A program made the position numbers and the translations under genes. 5,083 bases of DNA from Bacteroidaceae bacterium (lineage in GTDB: Bacteria; Bacteroidota; Bacteroidia; Bacteroidales; Bacteroidaceae). Shown piece by piece: positions 1-5,083 of this stretch. Each line of letters starts with the position of its first letter. The first letter of the stretch is position 1. The notes under the pieces were generated by a model, which did no database searches, was not told the DNA's origin, and saw nothing but the letters and a program-made list of their open reading frames with translations. Where the stretch lies: contig JAFZUB010000116.1 of assembly GCA_017618515.1 (NCBI GenBank), positions 1 to 5,083 on the forward strand, given 5' to 3'.

Positions 1-876
1 GCCGACTATGTATGTGTGGCAGTGGACGAGACCTTCAAGCCTGTCTTCGAGGTGCTGTTTGCAGACTTCCGCGATCGCAATGCCAAGGCATTCGTCGATC
101 CTTTCTATATGCCGGAGGACAGCGCAGTAAGTATGCTCCTTAATGATTCGGTGCGTACCATCGTGGTTACACGTCAGCTCTCGCAGAAGGAGAAAGACTA
201 TCTGTTGGGCAAGTATAATCTGGTGGCCAAGCAGGCTGTGGTGGCCTACGATGCTATAACGCTCATCACCAACAACGCCAGCCGCGACACGCTTATCTCG
301 CGCGACGAGATAAAGCAGATAATGCAAGGCAAGATTACCGACTGGGGACAGCTACGTCACTCTGGCGGCCAGAAAGGTGAAATAGAAATAGTATTTGACA
401 ACAATGGCTCTTCGACTGTGCGCTATATGAAAGACTCCCTCTGTGGAGGCCAGCAGCCGAAGGGCAAGTTGAGAGCTGCCACCACCAACGAGGAGCTTAT
501 CAACTATGTCAGCAAGAAGCAAAACGCTATAGGAGTACTTGGTGTGGACTGGGTAGGCAATAAGAGTGACACCACACGCTTGTCGTTCCTCTCTGAAGTG
601 AGGATTATGAGTGTTGGCGCACATGACTCAGATGATGCTGACGACTACTACAAACCGTTCCAGTTCTACATCGCTTCAGGCAGCTATCCGCTGACGCGCG
701 GCCTCTTCATCACCAGCACTGATCCGCGCACACGTTCGATGCAGCGCAACTTCTTCTTCTACCTCACCGACGAGCCCAACCACAACAATATGGGCCAGAT
801 GATGATACTTCGTTTCTCGCAACTGTTGCCTTATATGGCGGTGCAGTCGCACAACGTGATAATAAAGAGATATTAA
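1..876 (+). CDS. PstS-like periplasmic substrate-binding protein (PBP-like domain), 5' end missing
   Basis: This is a type 2 periplasmic binding protein of the PstS-like family, expected to act in the periplasm or as a lipoprotein. The reading frame is open from base 1, giving 291 residues and a TAA stop at 874-876. The start and export signal lie outside the window; the GTG at 16 and the first in-frame ATG (fragment residue 37) are internal to the domain. Numbered from the fragment start, visible family landmarks are VDETF (8-12), opening lobe 1; RDEIKQIMQGKITDWGQL (101-118), the conserved G-K-I-T-x-W block; DNNGSSTVRYM (133-143), matching the PstS anion loop; AIGVLGVDWV (177-186); and YPLTRGLF (229-236). 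By eye, the PstS arginine before the GSGT loop is Asp133 here, so phosphate as ligand is doubtful. No pst permease or ATPase gene is visible. The exported TPR gene follows after 23 bases, probably in the same operon. The family call is firm; the ligand is unknown. Confidence 0.88.
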   Translation, partial: ADYVCVAVDETFKPVFEVLFADFRDRNAKAFVDPFYMPEDSAVSMLLNDSVRTIVVTRQLSQKEKDYLLGKYNLVAKQAVVAYDAITLITNNASRDTLISRDEIKQIMQGKITDWGQLRHSGGQKGEIEIVFDNNGSSTVRYMKDSLCGGQQPKGKLRAATTNEELINYVSKKQNAIGVLGVDWVGNKSDTTRLSFLSEVRIMSVGAHDSDDADDYYKPFQFYIASGSYPLTRGLFITSTDPRTRSMQRNFFFYLTDEPNHNNMGQMMILRFSQLLPYMAVQSHNVIIKRY

Positions 877-899
877 AAACTAAAACCTTAAATACAAAA

Positions 900-2438
900 A
901 TGAAAAAGACAGTATTTTCGCTCGTTGCCGCAGTGGCATTGATCTTTGGTTACAACAATGCCAAGGCGCAGATTGAAGTTCCCGAGATTCCTGCAGAGTT
1001 CCAGGAAATGGTGGATGGTTATGTGCAGACTCTGTTGGAGAATCCTGCTGACGAATCCGTAATGAAGGCTATCGATAAGAACAAGTTGCTTAAGAAGAAC
1101 AAGCCGGTTCTTATTGCCATTGGCTATAAGTTTCTTGACAACAAGCTCTTTGGCAATGCCATCGGTTTGGCCAAGAAGGTCTATGAAATGGACGCCAGCT
1201 ATCTGCCCGCTATCTATCTGGAGGGTGATTCATGGTTCCGCATGGCCAATAACAACGCTTACGGTATGGCTGCCACCAAGTATGAGGAGGCCAAGCAGGT
1301 AGCTCCCAACAGCCTCGATCCCTATCTGAAGCTGGTGGGTGTGTATCGCTACATCAACCCTGAGTACGCTATCGAGCTCATGGAGGAGATCAAGCAGAAG
1401 AAGACTGACGACCCCAAGATCAATCAGGTGCTCGGTACCCTCTACTATCAGCTTGACGATACGCTCCACGCTCGTGAGTACTACAACAAGTATTTCGAGA
1501 AGTTCCCCGACGGACAGGGCGATGCTACCGTGCAGCGCGAGTATGTGATTATCCTTTTCATGGCCAAGGACTATGAGGGCGCTCTCAAGCAGTCTCAGAA
1601 GTTCCTTGCCTCCAATCCCAAGGACCCCGTGCTCAACCGTATCATCTTCCTGAGCAATGTCAACCTGCTGGCCAAGACCGACGACTTTGAGGAGGAGAAG
1701 TATGCTGCCGCTCAGGCTGCTACCAAGGCTGCTCACGACAAATTCATCGGCCAGTATCCCGACACGGTATATCAGGAGATTGACTACCGCTACCTCGGTC
1801 AGTATCTGACCATCGAGAAGGACTTCCCCGGTGCTGCCGCTGCCTATGCAAAGGCTGCCGAGCTGGCTCCCGAGGATCCTGCCGCTCAGTTTAATCTCTC
1901 TAAGGCATACGAGAAGACCAAGGACTACGACAAGGCCATTCCTGCCTACAAGAAGTTTATGGAACTGGCTAAGAAAGAGGACGATACCAACGAGCTCTTC
2001 CGCTTGGGCCGTGTTTACTATAATGCGGCTAACGCTACTCAGGCCGACTCGCTCAAGCGCATCGGTTATATCAAGGAAGGTGACGCCATTTACGCCAAGG
2101 TTGACGAAGAGATGGTTAAGTCTGGCGAGCCCAGCTACCTCGGTATCTTCTGGCGCTCACGTATCAACCAGCTTGTTGACCGCAAGCACCCCAACGAGGT
2201 TGCTGCCAACTACATGAAAGAGACTATCAAGCGTCTGCAGAACGAGAAGTTCAAGGGTGAGGACTACGACCCGCATCGCGCCCAGGCTTACTCCTATGTT
2301 GCATGGCTAGCAATGGAGAAGGACAACTTCGCCGAGGCAGAGGCCAATGCGAAAGAAGCCCTCAAGTATGAGGAGGACAACGCCCTGGCATCCAACGTGC
2401 TCAAGTATGTAGAACTGATGAACTCGATAAAGAAATAA
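900..2438 (+). CDS. Exported tetratricopeptide-repeat (TPR) protein
   Basis: This encodes a 512-residue protein made almost wholly of TPR-type helical hairpins, so it is probably a protein-binding scaffold in the periplasm. Residues 1-23 form a classic Sec signal peptide: MKK, a hydrophobic stretch, then AKA with likely cleavage before Gln24. There is no lipobox cysteine. TPR-like repeats can be placed near 72-101, 104-137, 174-204, 212-240, 293-325 and 327-358 (the clearest, with A-Y-x-K-A-x-E-L-x-P). Divergent ones lie near 364-405, 413-446 and 459-494. No enzyme domain or transmembrane helix is evident after the signal peptide. The ATG at 900 is chosen because it begins the signal peptide. 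The leader before it is A-rich with no Shine-Dalgarno sequence, as is usual in Bacteroidetes. It lies 23 bases behind the PstS-like gene on the same strand and ends at a strong terminator, so it is probably the last gene of that operon. The partner is unknown; a link to TonB-energised transport is inferred from the usual neighbourhood. Confidence 0.9.
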   Translation: MKKTVFSLVAAVALIFGYNNAKAQIEVPEIPAEFQEMVDGYVQTLLENPADESVMKAIDKNKLLKKNKPVLIAIGYKFLDNKLFGNAIGLAKKVYEMDASYLPAIYLEGDSWFRMANNNAYGMAATKYEEAKQVAPNSLDPYLKLVGVYRYINPEYAIELMEEIKQKKTDDPKINQVLGTLYYQLDDTLHAREYYNKYFEKFPDGQGDATVQREYVIILFMAKDYEGALKQSQKFLASNPKDPVLNRIIFLSNVNLLAKTDDFEEEKYAAAQAATKAAHDKFIGQYPDTVYQEIDYRYLGQYLTIEKDFPGAAAAYAKAAELAPEDPAAQFNLSKAYEKTKDYDKAIPAYKKFMELAKKEDDTNELFRLGRVYYNAANATQADSLKRIGYIKEGDAIYAKVDEEMVKSGEPSYLGIFWRSRINQLVDRKHPNEVAANYMKETIKRLQNEKFKGEDYDPHRAQAYSYVAWLAMEKDNFAEAEANAKEALKYEEDNALASNVLKYVELMNSIKK

Positions 2439-2464
2439 GAGTTCCAACTTATTACTTATAACGG

Positions 2465-2499
2465 AAAAGTCCGCCACCCTTTACGGTAGCGGACTTTTT
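2465..2499. terminator. Bidirectional intrinsic terminator between convergent genes
   Basis: A perfect 10-bp stem pairs AAAAGTCCGC (2465-2474) with GCGGACTTTT (2489-2498). After one C/A mismatch, three further pairs (2476-2478 with 2485-2487) close a six-base loop, CTTTAC. On the + strand the stem runs into TTTTT (2495-2499), then GTTT. On the - strand the mirror A-run gives TTTT. It lies 26 bases after the TPR stop and about 30 bases from the ilvE stop on the other strand, so it can end transcripts from both sides. Confidence 0.88.
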
Positions 2500-2527
2500 G
2501 TTTCCTTTGGAATATATGTGGCGAGTC

Positions 2528-3547
2528 TTAGTCGAGCACTAGGTTCCAGTTGTGAATGTCGGGCTCTATGCCGTACTGGATGTTGCGCAGCTTGGTGTAG
2601 AGTTTCTCGCAAACTGGGCCGGGCTTGCCGTCGTGGCTGAAGACGTAGCTCTTGCCGGTGTCGGGATCGTCAATCTGAGCGATAGGGCTGATGACGGCAG
2701 CGGTACCGCAGGCTCCAGCCTCCTCAAAGGTGTCGAGTTCCTCCACGGGAATCTGACGACACTCCACCTTCATGCCAAGGTCGAGGGCCAGCTGCTGCAG
2801 GCTCTTGTTGGTGATGGAGGGCAGGATGGAGGTGGACTTAGGAGTGACGTAGGTATTGTCCTTGATGCCGAAGAAGTTGGCTGCGCCGCACTCGTCGATA
2901 TATTTCTTCTCCTTTGCGTCAAGATAGAACTCGCAGGAGTAGCCGGCCTTGTGGGCGATATCATTGGCCTTGAGGCTGGCAGCATAGTTGCCTCCCACCT
3001 TATACATGCCGGTGCCGAGAGGTGCCGAACGGTCATACTCGCGGGTGATGCAGTAGTCGGTGCAGGCGAAGCCTCCCTTGAAGTACGGGCCTACGGGGGT
3101 CACGAATATAAGGAAGAGGTATTCGTCAGCGGGGTGTACGCCCACCTGTGCGCTGGTGCCGATCATAAGCGGGCGGATATAGAGGGCAGCACCGCTTTCG
3201 TAGGGCGGGATGAAGCGCTCGTTGAGTTTCACAACCTTCTTCACCATCTCGATGAAAAGCTCTGTGGGCATCTCGGGCATCATCAGACCGCGTGAGGTGC
3301 TCTGCATGCGGGCGGCGTTCTCGTTGATGCGGAAAATGCGTATCTTGCCGTCGGGGCAGCGGAAGGCCTTCTGTCCCTCAAACGACTCTTGGCCGTAGTG
3401 GAGGCAGGTGGCTGCCATGTGAATGTTCAAAATCTCGGAGGAGCTGACTTCTATCTCCCCCCATTTGCCGTTGGCGTAGCGGCAGCGCACATTGTAGTCG
3501 GTGCGGATGTAGCTGAAGGGCAAATTGCCCCAATCAATGTTTTGCAT
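2528..3547 (-). CDS. ilvE: Branched-chain amino acid aminotransferase (class IV, PLP-dependent)
   Basis: This cytoplasmic PLP enzyme reversibly moves the amino group between glutamate and the 2-oxo acids of leucine, isoleucine and valine, the last step of their synthesis and the first of their breakdown. The 339-residue length fits the large BCAT form, which resembles the eukaryotic enzymes. Visible motifs are CLHYGQESFEGQKAFR (48-63), holding the conserved tyrosine and FEG; R125 in YIRPLMIGT; GMYKVGGNYAAS (180-191), where Lys183 is the expected PLP Schiff-base lysine; DECGAANFF (218-226), the class IV E-x4-N pattern with Glu219; SILPSITNKSL (240-250), the phosphate-cup loop; and ACGTAAVISPI (279-289). 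No key residue seems missing. The ATG at 3547 starts just before the conserved N-terminus. The gene stands alone: it converges on the TPR gene across a shared terminator and diverges from exbB. No leader peptide or attenuator is visible in its short upstream region. Confidence 0.96.
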   Translation of the reverse strand: MQNIDWGNLPFSYIRTDYNVRCRYANGKWGEIEVSSSEILNIHMAATCLHYGQESFEGQKAFRCPDGKIRIFRINENAARMQSTSRGLMMPEMPTELFIEMVKKVVKLNERFIPPYESGAALYIRPLMIGTSAQVGVHPADEYLFLIFVTPVGPYFKGGFACTDYCITREYDRSAPLGTGMYKVGGNYAASLKANDIAHKAGYSCEFYLDAKEKKYIDECGAANFFGIKDNTYVTPKSTSILPSITNKSLQQLALDLGMKVECRQIPVEELDTFEEAGACGTAAVISPIAQIDDPDTGKSYVFSHDGKPGPVCEKLYTKLRNIQYGIEPDIHNWNLVLD

Positions 3548-3585
3548 AGCTATTGTAGTTTTTTACGGACTCTTAAAGTGTGGTG

Positions 3586-3593
3586 CAAAATTA
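3586..3593 (-). promoter_or_regulatory. Probable -7 element of the ilvE promoter
   Basis: Read on the minus strand this is TAATTTTG, a full match to the Bacteroidetes -7 consensus TAnnTTTG. It lies 38 bases upstream of the ilvE ATG and would give a leader of roughly 30 bases. The partner -33 box is poor: the nearest candidate is TTTC at 3619-3622, with a 25-base spacer that is longer than usual. The call is therefore tentative, since the region is AT-rich and such octamers arise by chance. Confidence 0.45.
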
Positions 3594-3664
3594 AGCAAAA
3601 AACTAAATTTATGCTACTGAAACGCGCTTTTTTATGAAAAAGAGATGAATTTCCATACAAAAAC

Positions 3665-3695
3665 TTTGTTACTTTCAATTTTCGAATTAAATTTG
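3665..3695 (+). promoter_or_regulatory. Bacteroidetes-type promoter for exbB-exbD
   Basis: A TTTG at 3665-3668 (-33 box) is followed after 19 bases by TAAATTTG at 3688-3695 (-7 box). Both match the primary-sigma consensus of Bacteroidetes (TTTG, about 17-23 bases, TAnnTTTG). Transcription would start near 3700, leaving an AU-rich leader of about 80 bases before the exbB ATG. The -33 box lies inside a small inverted repeat, ACAAA (3657-3661) with TTTGT (3665-3669). The repeat is short and may be chance. Confidence 0.72.
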
Positions 3696-3760
3696 TATCT
3701 CGTAAAACAACGTGCTGCGTATAACTGTGGCAATAATTTTAATCACTAATTTTATAAACA

Positions 3761-3776
3761 TTTTAATTTTTTAAAA
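3761..3776 (+). repeat. AT-only inverted repeat next to the exbB start
   Basis: TTTTAA (3761-3766) and TTAAAA (3771-3776) form a perfect 6-bp inverted repeat with a TTTT loop, ending four bases before the exbB ATG. An all-A/U hairpin is weak. The stretch more likely serves as an unstructured AU-rich translation leader, and the repeat may be chance. Confidence 0.3.
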
Positions 3777-3780
3777 CAAA

Positions 3781-4614
3781 ATGAGTACTACAACAACTAA
3801 AGCTCCGGCTCAGAAGCCCGCTCCAAAGAAGAGTGAAGGCTTCAAAGGTATCAAGAATGCGTTTATCATCATCTTGATCTGTATCCTGCTTGCAGAGATT
3901 ATTTTCTACACTGTCTTCGGAAATGGCAGCAACTTCCAGGGCGGCGACAGCGACAACGAACCTGTCAACCTGCTCGGTACTGTGTTTAAGGGTGGATTCG
4001 TGGTGCCCATCATCCAGGGTCTCCTCTTCACCGTTATCGCTATCACCATTGAGCGCTGGCTTGCCCTCAAGACCGCTTTTGGTAAGGAGAGCCTCGACAA
4101 GTTCACTGAGAAGATCCGCAAGGCTATGGCCAACAACGACATTCCCGCAGCTCTCAAGGCTTGCGACGCTCAGAAGGGTTCTGCAGCCAACATCGTTCGC
4201 GCAGCTCTCGAGCGCTACGAGACTGAAGAGGCTGATGCCAGCCGCACCAAGGCTCAGAAGCTGGAGGCTATCAAGACCGCTCTTGACGATGCTACCGCTA
4301 TCGAGATGCCTACTCTCCAGATGAATCTGCCGATTCTCGGTGTGCTCACATCACTCGGCGTGCTCACCGGTCTGTTTGGTACGGTGCTCGGTATGATCAA
4401 GTCCTTCTCCAGCATCTCCGGAGAAGGTGGTGGCGACTCCTCTGCTCTGTCAACTGGTATTTCTGAGGCTCTTATCAATACCGCTTCGGGTATCTTGACT
4501 TCAGCTCTCGCCCTTATTTTCTACAACTATTACACCAACAAGATCGACAAGCTCACCTACAGTCTCGACGAGGTAGGCTTCATGATTGTTCAGAACTACG
4601 CAAAGACTCACTAA
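3781..4614 (+). CDS. exbB: ExbB/TolQ/MotA-family proton channel subunit
   Basis: This encodes the inner-membrane channel subunit that, with ExbD, uses the proton gradient to drive TonB-type energy transduction to the outer membrane. It has 277 residues. Hydrophobic helices lie near 27-46, 72-92, 183-207 and 231-250, with a long charged cytoplasmic loop at 93-178. The family signature GLFGTVLGM (197-205) and the block ISEALINTASG (227-237) carry Thr201, Glu229 and Thr234. Their spacings (28 and 5 residues) equal those of E. coli ExbB Thr148, Glu176 and Thr181. The first helix is extra relative to three-helix ExbB and follows a Lys/Pro/Ala-rich N-terminus that should be cytoplasmic. The ATG at 3781 is preceded by an A-rich leader without a Shine-Dalgarno sequence. 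exbD follows after 19 bases, so the two are almost certainly co-transcribed. The name exbB rests on the exbD partner and Bacteroidetes custom; TolQ or another family role cannot be excluded from this window. Confidence 0.92.
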   Translation: MSTTTTKAPAQKPAPKKSEGFKGIKNAFIIILICILLAEIIFYTVFGNGSNFQGGDSDNEPVNLLGTVFKGGFVVPIIQGLLFTVIAITIERWLALKTAFGKESLDKFTEKIRKAMANNDIPAALKACDAQKGSAANIVRAALERYETEEADASRTKAQKLEAIKTALDDATAIEMPTLQMNLPILGVLTSLGVLTGLFGTVLGMIKSFSSISGEGGGDSSALSTGISEALINTASGILTSALALIFYNYYTNKIDKLTYSLDEVGFMIVQNYAKTH

Positions 4615-4633
4615 TTCAGGAAACTAAGGTAAT

Positions 4634-5083
4634 ATGGGACGATTTAAAATCAAAAAAGCCGACCTCTTCATCGACATGACGCCGATGAGTGATGTCATGC
4701 TCCTATTGCTTACCTTTTTCTTGATGGCTGGTACTTTCACGAAACCCGAACCAGTGCAGGTGCAGGCACCAGGCTCTGTGTCGGATATTAAGATTCCGTC
4801 AACTGACATTCTCACCATCTATGTAGCAGGGCAAGGCAAGGATGCTACCGCCAAGCCCGACATCTATGTCACACTTGACAATGCCCCGATAGTTAATCAG
4901 CTCGCCGACGGCCTCAAGAAGCTGCCGCTCTGCAACACTATCAAGAAGGCGGAAATAGATGAATTCCGTGAGAGTCAGTCTATTAAGGTTACAATAGGCG
5001 AAATGGTCGCCGATCGAGGCGCGCAAGACGATGCCACGACCGACAGCCAGTTCAAGCAGATAATCAAGCAGGCGCGTACCATA
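4634..5083 (+). CDS. exbD: ExbD/TolR-family biopolymer transport protein, 3' end missing
   Basis: This is the partner of the ExbB channel: a single-helix inner-membrane protein with a periplasmic domain that contacts TonB or peptidoglycan. The frame is open for 150 codons to the right edge, with no stop. Residues 1-9 are basic (MGRFKIKKA). Residues 14-20 read DMTPMSD, the family motif, and Asp20 matches the proton-carrying Asp25 of E. coli ExbD. The membrane helix is about 18-35. The periplasmic part begins after KPEP (37-40) and includes DIYVTLDNAPI (74-84), which resembles the first strands of the ExbD fold. E. coli ExbD is 141 residues in all; this one is still open at 150, with a charged stretch near 100-140, so it is a longer form. 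The ATG at 4634 is set by the basic N-terminus and follows AAGG at 4626-4629, a weak ribosome-binding site. A second exbD and a tonB gene might follow beyond the edge; that is inference. Confidence 0.93.
   Translation, partial: MGRFKIKKADLFIDMTPMSDVMLLLLTFFLMAGTFTKPEPVQVQAPGSVSDIKIPSTDILTIYVAGQGKDATAKPDIYVTLDNAPIVNQLADGLKKLPLCNTIKKAEIDEFRESQSIKVTIGEMVADRGAQDDATTDSQFKQIIKQARTI

Noticed and set aside
16..18. GTG at base 16 as the true start of the PstS-like gene.
   Set aside because: The frame is open upstream to base 1 and a periplasmic protein needs an export signal, which is absent; the gene is cut by the window edge.
1..876. A complete pst phosphate ABC transporter locus.
   Set aside because: The next gene encodes a TPR protein, not a permease or ATPase, and phosphate-contacting residues appear replaced.
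1230..1736. A 168-codon open frame on the minus strand inside the TPR gene.
   Set aside because: Its Leu/Val-rich low-complexity translation is a mirror of the TPR coding frame, and no leader or promoter is seen.
2552..3295. A 247-codon open frame on the + strand opposite ilvE.
   Set aside because: It lies wholly antisense to a gene with all class IV aminotransferase motifs. It has no recognisable domain, and its openness follows from codon bias in the real gene.
3548..3585. A branched-chain amino acid attenuator or riboswitch in the ilvE leader.
   Set aside because: The leader between the predicted start of transcription and the ATG is only about 30 bases, with no hairpin and no run of Leu, Ile or Val codons.
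3389..3637. An 82-codon + strand frame crossing the ilvE start into the intergenic region.
   Set aside because: Most of it is antisense to ilvE and the rest is translated AT-rich promoter DNA; it has no domain or start context.
3890..4324. A 144-codon + frame inside exbB.
   Set aside because: It is an out-of-frame shadow rich in Ser, Arg and Leu, overlapping the clearly membrane-encoding exbB frame.
4624..5026. Two minus-strand frames (64 and 75 codons) opposite exbD.
   Set aside because: They are antisense to a + strand frame with the DMTPMSD motif, which is open to the window edge.

Overview
The window looks like ordinary chromosomal DNA of a member of the Bacteroidales, most likely Prevotellaceae or a close relative. 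Three things point there. The proteins are of types common in that order: a PstS-like binding protein paired with a secreted TPR protein, a large-form branched-chain aminotransferase, and an ExbB with an extra N-terminal membrane helix. The start codons are preceded by A-rich leaders, with no strong Shine-Dalgarno sequence. The exbB promoter matches the Bacteroidetes primary-sigma consensus (TTTG, 19 bases, TAAATTTG).

Layout from left to right. Bases 1-876 (+) hold the 3' part of a gene for a PstS-like periplasmic substrate-binding protein, cut by the left edge. After 23 bases comes a complete gene for an exported 512-residue TPR protein (900-2438, +). A strong hairpin terminator with T-runs on both strands (2465-2499) separates it from the convergent branched-chain amino acid aminotransferase gene ilvE (2528-3547, -). 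An AT-rich divergent intergenic region (3548-3780) carries a well-formed promoter for the rightward exbB gene and a probable partial promoter for ilvE. Then follow exbB (3781-4614, +) and, 19 bases on, the 5' part of an exbD gene (4634 to the right edge, still open).

How the genes work together. ExbB and ExbD form the inner-membrane proton channel that energises TonB-dependent outer-membrane transport, or a related Tol/Mot-type process. From general knowledge of Bacteroidales, PstS-like plus TPR pairs often sit at the 3' end of exbB-exbD-exbD-tonB clusters. The window may therefore hold the tail of one such cluster and the head of another, separated by a stand-alone ilvE unit. That reading is inference, because neither flank is visible. 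The aminotransferase is metabolically unrelated housekeeping.

I see no mobile element, CRISPR array, tRNA or rRNA, and no obviously novel system. The points most worth a second look are the PstS-like protein with changed anion-binding positions, the four-helix ExbB, the long-form ExbD and the duplicated-cluster hypothesis.
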